NCBI GenBank assembly: GCA_003049465.1
Contig: PYSS01000029.1
Location: 241,149-305,148, forward strand
Length of the DNA stretch: 64,000 nucleotides
DNA from: Magnaporthiopsis rhizophila
Lineage: Eukaryota > Ascomycota > Sordariomycetes > Magnaporthales > Magnaporthaceae
Direction: 5' to 3'
Both the position numbers and the translations under genes were made by a program. This document shows, one piece after another, positions 44,182-54,347 of this stretch. The notes under the pieces are model-generated. The model worked only from the letters and a program-made list of their open reading frames with translations, did not search any database and was not told where the DNA came from. The stretch's first letter is position 1; each line of letters begins with the position of its first letter.

Positions 44182-45445
44182 TTTGCGCAGGGATGGCGAA
44201 TGGAGCGAACCGTAGGATGGCATAAGTAACAAGTCGCGGTTTCCTCTTTTGTTCTCGGCCGTCCGTCGAGTCGGCCGATTGTTGCAGGCGTTTTCGAGCA
44301 GAGAAAGAGAGAACTTGGATAGCAATCAAGCAGCAAGGGAGGACATGCGAAACGGAATGGAGGCGAAGTCGTCGAAACGGATGATTCTGAAGCGAATACA
44401 GGCGCAGGAGTATTAAGCGCGGGTCTCCTTTTCGTGGCTGCTGTTGGCGGATGCTCGGTGGCCACAGGCGCTAATTCGTGTGTTGGAGCCGGTGAAGGGG
44501 TCCGGTGCTGTCGAACGGCCGATGGAAGAATTCTAAAGGAGTGACTGTTGGGCGGAACGGCCGGCCGAGAGTTGTGGGCGACGAGGTGTGCCGGGCCGAA
44601 GGGGAAGGAAAGAAAAAGGGCGAGGAATAGCCAAATTGAGGGAGGCGACGCGGCTGGCGGATGGTGTGACTCGAGCGTTCACGAGTCCCCCTTGACCTTT
44701 GTTCTGGTCGGGCGTCAAGCAAAGGTTGCTGGCAGAGTCGGGCGAGCGTCGGGACCTGGCGTGGAATGAGGGTGGAATTTCCCTGGCCTTTTTGCGTGTT
44801 CCTGCTTCTCCTTCTCTTACAGAGCCTGCGGCTCTTTTACCCCGTGTCTCGACTGCGGCTGCTCGAAAGGGGGGGAAAAAAAACGGGGTCGCAAGTTCGC
44901 GATTGGGTGAGGGCGTGCGTGTCTCTGGCAAGCACAGAAGAGGTCGCTCGACGGGTCGATGAATCCGAATCGCGAATTTGCTCTCTGGTCCGATCGTGCA
45001 GCGATGCACGGGATTCTGGGCGCTTGTCGAAGAGCTGGGCTGAACCGTAGGGATTGAAGCTGACGAAAGAAGAAAAAGCGAATAGAAAAGAAAATGGTTG
45101 GGAGCCCAGAACTTGGGTAGGTGGAGGGGACCAGGGCCAAAGAAATGAGGTCGGGTGGGAAAAAGAGGAGAAGGGGAGGCGGAGCACCTTGCTGGGTGTG
45201 GTGGGATGGTGGACGGACCCGTTACTTGGGGCTGCCTGGTCGCTGAAATCCGGACGCGGAATTGGCGCTGGGACTGGCCAGCGAGCACGCAGCGCGGCAC
45301 AGTGGAAATGCACAGTCCAATTGCGTGAGAGCTGATGCGATACTTTTTGCGATTGATACATCCATGTGTCCGCCCTGCATCCTGGACCTGGCCGTTGCGC
45401 CGTCCCCTCGTAACTGCAGCCCGGACGAAGAGGAAGAGAAGGAAA

Positions 45446-45450
<5 letters not shown>

Positions 45451-45485
<35 letters not shown>

Positions 45486-45502
45486 CCCCACAAACCCCNN
45501 NN

Positions 45503-45538
<36 letters not shown>
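45451..45538. other. Assembly gap (4 N) between poly-A tracts
   Basis: N at 45499-45502. On the left there are about 33 A and then CCCCCCACAAACCCC; on the right about 36 A. Confidence 0.9.
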
Positions 45539-45539
<1 letters not shown>

Positions 45540-46468
45540 CCCCCACGAAAGACCCCCTGATCTGTGTTGAATCCTGCACCCAGCCAGTGTCGACCTGTCG
45601 ACATGACTCCCGCATCCATCGGTTCGAAGAGGAGCAATTGAGGGTTTCTTGAGCGTGCTGAAGGATTCCCACGCACGAGCTGACAGAGAGTCGTGGGAGC
45701 CTGGCTGAACTCAGCTACAAGGGCGGGCGCGCGGACTTCCGAAAGACACGAGGACAACTCATTCCATGTCCGCGCTGCGTCTGGCCCTCGGCCCACAAGC
45801 TGTGGAATGAACGGCGGCCTGACGCGGCCGTGCACCCAGAAGGAGGGGACCTGGCCGCATTCCACGCGCATGCATCAGATGGCCTTGCACGGGCGAGGAA
45901 GTCTGTTCTTGTCTCGACTGCGGAGGAGCCGAGGAACGAAGAAGGCTAGAGACAAACTGATCCCAAATGCGCCTCCTGATGCCATCGAGCACCGTGTACA
46001 TGGCGTACACTGCACAGTCCAGTACATCACCCAATTGCGCGGTCCACACACACCTGACGTCCTCTGTGGATGGCCCCTGACACTCCGCAGGGCTGGAGAT
46101 CTGATGCTTGCCGAGCCGGGCGTGTCGCTGGAGTCTGGCCTCGCCACCTGCTCGACTCGCACATTACATAGGGTCCGAGAACAAGGAAAGCAGCCTCATT
46201 AGCGGGAACAAATGAGGTATTTTGCATTTTTTATTTTTTTGGTTGTTTCTCGCGGCGGCTTCTGCGCTGGCAAGTCAATCATATCGCAGAGACGTTATTC
46301 AGAACAGAGTGTGTGCGTGCGCGCGCGGCAGTTTGCGCTCGATTGGGTGGCATCCGTTTGATGTTCGCGGGTGGCTCGGCCAAGCGGCGAACAAAAAAAA
46401 AGCCAGGGCACCATCGACTGCCAACAGGTTAGGGAAAGTGCCAACTCGACTGTTGCTTGTGGAAGGAA

Positions 46469-46497
46469 GCACGCACGCACGCACGCACGCACGCACA
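46469..46497. repeat. (ACGC)n microsatellite
   Basis: About seven perfect tandem units of the tetranucleotide. Confidence 0.9.
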
Positions 46498-49061
46498 CCC
46501 CTGACTGTGCCATCAGCAAAGCGACCCCCTCCAACCAACCCCCGTCTTGTTTGAGGTGCGGGCGGCCCAGGGGTGCGGCGATGGTAGGCGTAGATTGGGG
46601 TCGTGCCGCGATTGGCTGAGCCCTTGATTGGGTGCCCAACCTGCAGGATGCCTTGTGCCCCCTCTCCTCAAAACGCTTTTTCGCCAACCAATGCCCTCGA
46701 GCCAACCAACTCCTGACGCGGCCGGGCCACACACACTAGGTACCTTACCTTATTTTTTTTTTCTTCTTTTACCTTTTCCCTCCGCCCCCATCTCGTGCAG
46801 TGCGCGTTTCACGGATCATGCCGGCGGCAGGGCTCGGCGGGATATCAAGGGCGGGCGCTCCAGGGCACGTACGAGGCGGTCAAACCAATGTGTTGTTGGT
46901 GACACTACCTATTCCAATCGAGTTGCAGCCGCCGGGAATTTCGAGGGGATCTGCTTCTCGACCACCAACTCGGCCGGACTGATTTGGACCTAGAAGCACC
47001 GGAAACGGCGGCTGGAAGACACACAAGCCTAGAGTCTGGGCGGGCGCGCGCCAGGCTGCACGTTGAACGAACCTCCCCCTGACTTGGGCTGCCGCTAAGG
47101 AGGGCAAGAAAAACGGTGGTCAAAGTCCAAGGAATCAACCACACGTTTGGCGTGCGGGCGAAAAAGGGCCGTCACTCGGCCCCTGTTGCGATGCATCTAA
47201 GCGGCAGAATCGAGGGCCGCCCGTAACCGAAAGGCACAGCGAGCACAGGCGCAGATAGCCCTGGCGTTGAGCCCCATATTTTGGTCAAAACAACGTGTCT
47301 CGTCTTCTGCATCTTGATTTGCATCGCGTGCTTGACTTCTTTTTTTTTTTTTGCTGCAAACGGGCAGTTTTGTTTTGCTCCAGACGGAGACATGGAAAAA
47401 GAGGCTGGGGTTAAGAGGGCTCCCCCGCTTGATGATCCCACAACGTCAGTTCCGCAAACAAGGGCCACCCTGGGGCCACGGAGATGGGACCTGCCCGGTG
47501 CGCGTCTCGGCCCACCGAACCCGCCCGAGGGAGATCGGCGGCCGAGAATGGATCTTACGCCACAATGTGGCGCGGCTGACGTGGAATGGAACGTGGCATG
47601 CGTCTGCAGCTCCCGTTGCAATTGCAGATATTTCAGCAGGAAATTGGACGCAACCGAGCAAGTCGCAGCACTGTCTGGATGTCATGCTCTTCTCTCGGCA
47701 ACCCGCTGGATAGGTTTTTGCTCTGCTTCGCTTCGAGTCGCCGAGATATCCCCTTGCAGGACTGGAGACCGGAGAGAGGTTGTTATTGCTTTTCGCGTTC
47801 CGTCGTCGCGCCTTGGCTGACGATTGGGAAGTGCGCGTGCAGCTGAGTAAACAACCTAGTCCAGCCGGCAGTCGTGACGGCGGCGCACTGCGCGCTCCCT
47901 GACTGGAACCACGCAAGCTGCAGCAACCAAACCTCGGCCGCACCGTCTAATGCCGGGCTGCCTCCCTACCTAATTATTCTTTGTTGCTGTTGTTCTTTTT
48001 TTTTTTTTCTTTGGCGGCTCCTCTCCTGCGTCGTGCATCTGGTGGTGCCGTCCGGCGAGACGCGGGGTCTCCCATGCCCTCTGGAGCCTTTCAATTCTGT
48101 TTCATTCAACCAAACAAGCGACCACGACATGTTCTGGCTCTTCCTGCCACCCAATCATCCACCATGCACCGTTTAGCCTGGTGCGGGCAGGGGATCTCCA
48201 ACCACTTTTGTTTGCAAACAAATGAAACGAGCTCCTTTCTTTCTCCTCGAGTAATTCCCGTTCGGCGGTGAATGCTCCTAAAGTCCGTGTCAAGCTCGAC
48301 TGGTTCCCCGGATTCGAGGGCGCTTCCAGGTTGGATGTGGGGCTACGGCACTCACTGGCTGGCGCAACGCGGCATTCCAGCCACCAAAGAACGAACCATC
48401 ACTAACGCTTGCGTGCCTTTCTGTCTCCCTACCAGGCGCGCCCCACACATTTTATCCACAACCCATCGCTTCTATCCAAAGGCGATGGCACGGGAGCAAC
48501 GGAGTTGAAGTTGCACTCTGTCCAAAAAGAAGGAATGAAAGAGAAAGGCAAAAAGCAAAAGCAAAAAAAGCTGAAACACGGAGTCGCCCATCCCGGTTCC
48601 CTGCCGCCGACCACCCGCCCGCACGCACGCTCCCCCACATCCCATGCAATCGTCATCGTCTCAAGTTGTGCCGGGGCCGCCCTGCCCCAGATTTGCCCAT
48701 AACGTCCATGTCGGATGGGAGACAATAGACCGGCCGGCAGACGACCAAGAACAAAGAACGGACGACGGTTGGACACCGGGAAAGCTTCTCTTGTCAACGT
48801 GTCCGTCGCAGCGACGAGGCCAATGGGTTATAGCCGGCCATGGCGACAAAGCATGTTTCGTTGCTGTCGAGTGGTAATCGCGCCTACCTATCTATGCCCG
48901 GGCGCTTGTTGATCCCGCTCGTCCTCGTTCCGCTTGGCAAGGCGGACGGTAACTTCCGTCAACACACATCTGTCGCACTGATTACAGTCGGGGTCGAGCA
49001 CGCTATAGACGCCTGCGACTAGGTATTCTGCACACTTATCCACTGTAGGCCCCTGAACACT

Positions 49062-49064
<3 letters not shown>

Positions 49065-49114
<50 letters not shown>
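49065..49114. repeat. (TC)n microsatellite
   Basis: About 25 uninterrupted TC units. Confidence 0.95.
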
Positions 49115-49116
<2 letters not shown>

Positions 49117-49555
49117 CCACGCCACGCCGACCAGCTCGCAAACTGGACCAACCATGCTGCTTGGAGGGCTGCCTGGTGGCGCGCCTCCTGCTAGGGCAGA
49201 CAGTTTCTTATAAACCTCCATGATGTCACTCTTTCTCGACGGCCCCCCATGGCAACGGCCGACGAAGCTGGTGTACGAGAAGGCCATGCCGACAAAAGGA
49301 CCGGATCTCTGCGCAGGGAGCTACGACATGCGCCAGTCGCGCATTAGCCCGCCAGACGGCATGAGCTGTCGGGATCTGCACCCCGTGTCTCACATGCGCG
49401 CGAATACCTCGCCGTCAGTCAAGACTCGTAGCCAGCCTTGGCTATAGAGAGCGCCACGAAAGCTGCGCGCGGTCATGGGGCAGGATCACGCCGCCCGTGC
49501 GTTTTTTCTGTTCCAATGTCTGGCCTACGCTGTTTGCTGTGTGGTCGCCGGTCGT

Positions 49556-50002
49556 TTACAGATATCCGTGGCGATGTACCTGGCTGCGGTTGGTGGTAGC
49601 TATCCAATTGCGCAAATCCTCGCTGTCCCAGCTGTTGTTGTCTGCCAGTCCGGGAATGACAGTGACGTTGGGAGGGGCCATCTTTGCGATTTCCGCGATG
49701 GTAGGTCCGCTCGTCTCTTGAGCAGCGGAGAGAAGGTAAAAATAGAATATTCAATACCCTATCTGTTTGGCCCTCACGATGGCGGTTGTGCCGTGCGCAA
49801 CGTCGTGGTTTTTGAACACGTTGGGATCCGTATCTCGGACGAGGCGGAACAGGCCGACCTGTTGATCGACCACCCTGAGAACCAGAGACGGCGTCCCATC
49901 ACTGCTGCGGCCCCTTATCTGTGATTCAGGGGTTGCCGTCCAGTCTTTCTCCCGGTCGAGTCTATTGTGCTTGGAATCGACGGGCGAGCCCCCAAAAGTC
50001 AT
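49556..50002 (-). pseudogene. Possible decayed coding sequence, unknown family
   Basis: From the ATG at 50002 the minus frame reads MTFGGSPVDSKHNRLDREKD and later VLRVVDQQVGLFRLVRDTDP. It meets a TGA at 49751-49753 and then continues in the same frame with LLSAAQETSGPTIAEIAKMA and VIPGLADNNSWDSEDLRNW to a stop at 49556. Composition on both sides looks protein-like, so I suspect one broken reading frame or an exon pair whose intron I cannot place. Further upstream (about 50080-50240, minus) another frame reads DKLRNNTDNIRKDDAALLAW. No family is recognised. Confidence 0.25.
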
Positions 50003-51065
50003 AGAGATGGAAGTGGCCGAGGACTTGCAAAAAAGTATTTATGGTTGTTTTGCTGGGAGATTTCGCATGTGAAATGCCTGTTATTCTAGAAAGGCTACCT
50101 ACTAAAGTATTCTCCCAGGCCAGAAGCGCCGCATCGTCCTTTCGTATGTTGTCCGTGTTGTTACGGAGCTTGTCACCGCCCAGATGTTGGCGAGGTGGAT
50201 ACCGAACGGGAGTCCCTCCGCCATGTAGCTAGTGGTATACCCAAAAGATTCTCTCGTGCGGGCCGTCGACCATGGCATTGGCGGAAAGAGGCTCCGTCAT
50301 GTAGCCGTGTTATGTCCGCAGGCGGCTTGCCAGCATCACCTATCCTCCGCCAACATGGTCACTACCTAGGCGTCAGGGGCCGCGAAAGACATAGTTTGTA
50401 TCCACTCCGATTTGCTTGCACGGACTTGGGGAGGCCGGCATCTTCCCATCTCCCGCCCCGTCACGGGAATCGCTCCCTCGGCGTGAGCATCCTCGCCCAG
50501 GAGGCTGTCCAACTTAAAGTAGACCAGCCAAAGCTAGATGCTAGTGCTTGACCCCATCCGCCTGCTTTTCTTTCTACAGCACGTCAGCGGGTTCGTCATT
50601 GTGCTCAGCGAACAGAGTTTATAGGCTGCAAGGGGAGGGATACTTGTGAGATGAGGAATCCGACAGTTTCTCGAGGGGCTCGCTTGCGGGAGACGATGAT
50701 GGCCACACCGGACGACTTCATCATAAACAAGAGGAAATGCAAAGAGACGAGGAGAAATGTAGGCTGTAGACCTTAGCAGCAAGACTTCACCTTGGTCTGG
50801 AGATGGCTCAGGGGTGACACCTGAATCACCAACACCCGCCTCCAGGAAGAAGAGATTCTTCGCATCGGGGGTGGGATTAGGCACCACATTTGCCAAAAAA
50901 AAAATTTCCTCATGAGCAATTTCGCACAATTTGTGGTGAGGCAACAGGTTCAGCCGTGCCTGCGGCTTCCGTGGTAAAAAGTGGCCAGCACCCAGTTTCA
51001 GGGGCTACGCCTTTTCGTTCCATCTGGGTAATTCACGTCCTAAACACCATAGTAAAGCCACCAAA
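50003..51065. other. Intergenic with fragmentary frames
   Basis: Several short minus-strand frames near 50530-51020 look partly protein-like and shift frame at a poly-A run (50896-50905). None is supported as a gene. Confidence 0.3.
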
Positions 51066-52613
51066 TCAGGCACTCGCAGCACTCTGTTTAATCATGTCTG
51101 CCGCCTTCTCCCCAATCATGATGGTGGGCGCGTTTGTGTTCCCCGAAACCACGAGCGGCATGATGGACGCGTCCACCACCCGCAGGCCCTGGCAGCCGTA
51201 CACGCGCAGCTCCGGGTCCACGACGGCCGTGGCGTCGACGCCCATCTTGCAGGTGCCCGCCATGTGGTGGTACGTCGAGCACGCGCGCCGGATATAGTCG
51301 CGCAGCTGCTCGTCCGTCTGCACTTCGGGTCCCGGATGCACCTCGCGTCCGCGCCAGCGCGCCATGGCGTCGGCCTCGCCGATCTTGCGGCAGAGCTTGA
51401 CGGCCGCCAGCAGGGCCTCCATGTCGTACGGCTGCGACAGGTAGTTGGGGTCGACGGCCGGCGGCGTGTTCGGGTCGCTGGTCGCCAGCTTGATGGACCC
51501 CCTGCTCGCGGGCCGGATGAACCCCGCGCAGAGCGTGTAGCTGTTGGCGGGGGCTCCGAACCCGGGCACGTAGTGCGGGATGTGCATAAACAGCGGCTGC
51601 AGGTCGGGAACCGTCAGGCGCGGGTCGCTCTTCCAGAACAGCTGGCTCTCGAGGATCTGGTGGTTCGGCGGCGGGATGGCCTCCTTGCCCTCGTATATCA
51701 CGCCGACCAGCAGGTGGTCCTGCAGGTTCTCGCCCACACCCGGCAGGTCCGCCACGACGTCGATGCCCAGCGCGCGCAGCTCCGCCGCGTTGCCGACGCC
51801 CGACAGCTGCAGCAGCTGCGGCGACTGGACCGCGCCGGCCGAGATGATGACCTCGCGCGCTGCGAAGACGTCGTGCGTCGTGCCGTCCTTCTCGTAGCGG
51901 ACGCCCACGGCGCGCGTGCCTTCGAAGAGTATCTTGTGCGCGGTGGCGCTGGAGTAGGCGACGAGGTGGTCGCCGCGCTTGAGGGCAGGGTGCAGGAAGC
52001 AGCGGGCCGTGCTGCACCGCTGCCCTTCGGGCGTGACGGTCACCTGCGTGTAGTTTGCGCCCAGAATGTCGTCTCCGTTGCAGTCGTCGGTGAAGGGCAA
52101 GCCGATCTCCATGCAGGCCTCCACCGCCGCCTTGCAGACGGGGTTGACCTGCTTGTTGATGGTGACGTGCAGCGGCCCGCCGACGCCGTGGTACTTGTTT
52201 TCGCCCTGCTCGTGGTTCTCCGACTTCTTAAAGTACGGTAGCACCTCGTCGTACGACCAGCCGACGTTCCCCAGGTACGCCCAGGTGTCGTAGTCGCTGC
52301 GGTCGCCGCGGACGTAGATCATGCCGTTCATCGACGAGCAGCCGCCAAAGGTCTTGCCGCGCGGCCAGATGTGGGACCGGCCCGCCGTGTGCTTCTGAGG
52401 CACCGTCATGACGCCCCAGTCGCTTTCGCTGTGGTGGATGGCGGGCCAGCCCGAGGGCAGGTGAATGTTGGGGTCGTCGTCGGGCCGGCCGGCCTCGAGC
52501 ACCAGCACCCGCACGCCCGGGTCCTCGGTCAGGCGGCTGGCCACGACGCTGCCCGCCGAGCCCGAGCCGACGATGATGTAGTCGAATCGGTTGTTTTCCT
52601 TGTGCCCGCCCAT
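51066..52613 (-). CDS. GMC oxidoreductase (choline-dehydrogenase-like, FAD-dependent)
   Basis: Single exon, 515 aa, ATG at 52613. The FAD-binding dinucleotide fold is at the N-terminus (DYIIVGSGSAGSVVASRLTE), followed by the GMC signature 1 region (GGCSSMNGMIYVRGDRSDYD) and signature 2 (SAGAVQSPQLLQLSGVG). The C-terminal active-site region contains the catalytic His in STYHHMAGTCKMG and the partner Asn in VSGNTNAPTIMIGEKAADMI. The family oxidises alcohols; choline, aryl alcohols and others are possible, and the substrate cannot be decided from sequence. No signal peptide or peroxisomal tripeptide is seen (the chain ends SAASA), so a cytosolic enzyme is likely. Confidence 0.92.
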   Translation of the reverse strand: MGGHKENNRFDYIIVGSGSAGSVVASRLTEDPGVRVLVLEAGRPDDDPNIHLPSGWPAIHHSESDWGVMTVPQKHTAGRSHIWPRGKTFGGCSSMNGMIYVRGDRSDYDTWAYLGNVGWSYDEVLPYFKKSENHEQGENKYHGVGGPLHVTINKQVNPVCKAAVEACMEIGLPFTDDCNGDDILGANYTQVTVTPEGQRCSTARCFLHPALKRGDHLVAYSSATAHKILFEGTRAVGVRYEKDGTTHDVFAAREVIISAGAVQSPQLLQLSGVGNAAELRALGIDVVADLPGVGENLQDHLLVGVIYEGKEAIPPPNHQILESQLFWKSDPRLTVPDLQPLFMHIPHYVPGFGAPANSYTLCAGFIRPASRGSIKLATSDPNTPPAVDPNYLSQPYDMEALLAAVKLCRKIGEADAMARWRGREVHPGPEVQTDEQLRDYIRRACSTYHHMAGTCKMGVDATAVVDPELRVYGCQGLRVVDASIMPLVVSGNTNAPTIMIGEKAADMIKQSAASA

Positions 52614-53143
52614 CTTGGGATTTGTTTCAGGAGACGGCCTTTATCTCCTTGAGATGCGAGTTGGGGTGAAGTCTCCCGAAATGGGATCTTTTCTTGTTCG
52701 GCAGGGCTAGAGTAGGCCAAAATCCATCCCAAGTCTCATTTTTTCCTTAACATAAGTTTGCCGGTCGTATCCTAGGCGGGACGGAAGATCGACCATGGGG
52801 ATGCGTAAGCATATTGCATGCATGTGCAGGGTGTGCCAAGTGAGACCGGAAACGGAACAGGGTTGGCCCCCTTTTTACCCGGCGTTATCTCGGGAACGGC
52901 AATGTGTCCGTCTAATGCCGCACTGTTACCCCTAATGCTGCGAGAACGTACATTAAATAAGGGATGAAATTAGCTGTGAAAGCCCCGTCGCTGACCTTTG
53001 GAGTAGGGACGGGCCCGCGAGGCGTAAAGGCTTCGACGGGCCAGGTTTGGGGAGCGGTGGGTGTCGTCGTCTCTACGGTTGAAGAGCCGTCGAGGGCAGC
53101 GAGACGAAAAATTGGAGATGCGGATGTCAAAAATTGGCCTGAT
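52614..53143. other. GMC gene upstream region
   Basis: No gene is seen; this is the promoter side of the minus-strand GMC gene. Confidence 0.4.
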
Positions 53144-53951
53144 CTACGCCTTTCTGCGGAATGTAACTGCGATCTTGCCATAGCTGACCCCTATTTGCTG
53201 ATCAGATTGACGACATCCAAAGGTCGCCGTGGTACCCTGGCTTGCACGAGCACTTGCCGCTGTCGCTTGGAAGACCGGAAGTAGCTCTTCGAGCACTTGG
53301 CGGGACTCGCCCAAGGCCTTCTGCTCCATCGCACCCTGGTTGGTGGCGCTGGCCCTGTCGGCTTCCGCGTCGCCACCGTTCGGCCTTGCTAGGCAGAGTG
53401 CTCCCAGCTTGGCGCCCATCCGACCCAGTCGCACATCCGCTGCGGCGGGCATATTGGCGCCGTCTCCTTCATCGATGCCGTTGTTCAGACCGCTTCCGCC
53501 GTTGGGTCTGCTGGAGAGACGTGGGGCTGTCTGCGAATGCCAAGGACGGCGGGGACTCGTCAGGACAGTGTTCCATCCTCGCTGTGCCAGGTCCAGTGGT
53601 CGAGCGAGGCTTTGAACCGCTCGCAGGAGACTTTGTAGAATCACAGTTTCCAACTGCTTGACGACTGGTTCGCCCAAAGGCCCCCGCTGGGACCCGACAT
53701 GGTCTGGATCCAGGCGAGAGCAAGGCCAGCGGATTCCAGATCTTTGATAAATATCTTCACAGCGTCAGGTGCGTCGACAATGCCCGTATGCACTTCCTCG
53801 GCTGTTGACGTAGCAGATTGTTGGGATAGCGATTCTAACGACGCGGGTGGTGGCGCTCAAGGGGTCGGTCCATTGCGGCGCCCTGGTTTGAGGTGGATTC
53901 GCAAGAACAGCCGCCGGTACTACTTACTTCCCGCAGGCTGAGCAGAGATTC
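53144..53951 (-). pseudogene. Decayed gene resembling fungal NLR-type N-terminal proteins
   Basis: A frame opening after a plausible intron (donor GTAAGT at about 53931, acceptor GAG before 53855) reads ...STAEEVHTGIVDAPDAVKIF, then IKDLESAGLALAWIQTMSGP and WANQSSSSWKL. It is cut by TGA at 53641-53643. It continues in frame as FYKVSCERFKASLDHWTW and is cut again by TGA at 53560-53562. The rest is readable only in another frame (ESRQVLEELLPVFQATAAS, TFGCRQSDQQIGVSYGK) to 53144. The order and style match the N-terminal signalling-type domains of fungal NLR-like proteins (inference). Two stops plus a frameshift argue for a pseudogene. Confidence 0.4.
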
Positions 53952-54347
53952 CGCAGAAGCAGCCGGCATAAATTGAGTTGTAGCTGAACGGGCAGGCTGC
54001 TGCTCGGTGACCCCGAGGGACAGCCGTTAGCTTCATCCGGAGGCCATCCCAGCTTTCGAGACACATCATCGAAAGGTCGGCTCCTTCCGCGGCAAAATAT
54101 TTCCAGCAGCTACGCCAATGATACGAGGCAATCACCTTCAGGTCTGGCAGCCGAGGCATGCAGGTGGGACAGAACTCCGGGACGATGGCCGCAGGGTTTC
54201 GCTTCACGCAGGGCGAGTCAACACCACCCACCCACCGCCGGGCCCTGGAAGTCTGGGAGACCATAACTGCTCCGATATTAGCTATTACCGCCTCCAGCTG
54301 TAGACAGAGCGACCGGTAACCCCTCCGCGGCCATCCCCTCCATGCCC
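53952..54347. other. 3' flank of epoxide hydrolase, possible first exon of the decayed gene
   Basis: A minus-strand open frame (ending NSIYAGCFCGISAQPAG at the GTAAGT donor) may be the upstream exon of the decayed gene. It has no recognisable domain. Confidence 0.25.

Larger units (their letters stand above)
44182..49555. other. Large gene-poor region upstream of sho1
   Basis: More than 5 kb without a supported gene. It contains a poly-A tract with 4 N (45451-45538), an (ACGC)n microsatellite at 46469-46497 and a (TC)n run at 49065-49114. Many overlapping frames have no domain or splice logic. The segment nearest sho1 is probably a long 5' UTR and promoter. Confidence 0.4.

Noticed and set aside
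47281..47820. Plus-strand frame with a hydrophobic start (VFCILICIACLTSFFFFAA)
   Set aside because: The hydrophobic part is encoded by a poly-T run and the remainder has no domain; not convincing as a secreted protein.
49065..49114. Regular repeat considered as a CRISPR-like or minisatellite array
   Set aside because: It is a plain (TC)n microsatellite with no spacers; CRISPR arrays are not expected in a fungal nuclear genome.
50534..51020. Two overlapping minus-strand frames near a poly-A run
   Set aside because: Protein-like words appear, but neither has a supported start or domain, and they change frame at a homopolymer that may be mis-sized.
51264..52241. Plus-strand frame of 325 codons
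   Set aside because: Antisense shadow of the GMC oxidoreductase.
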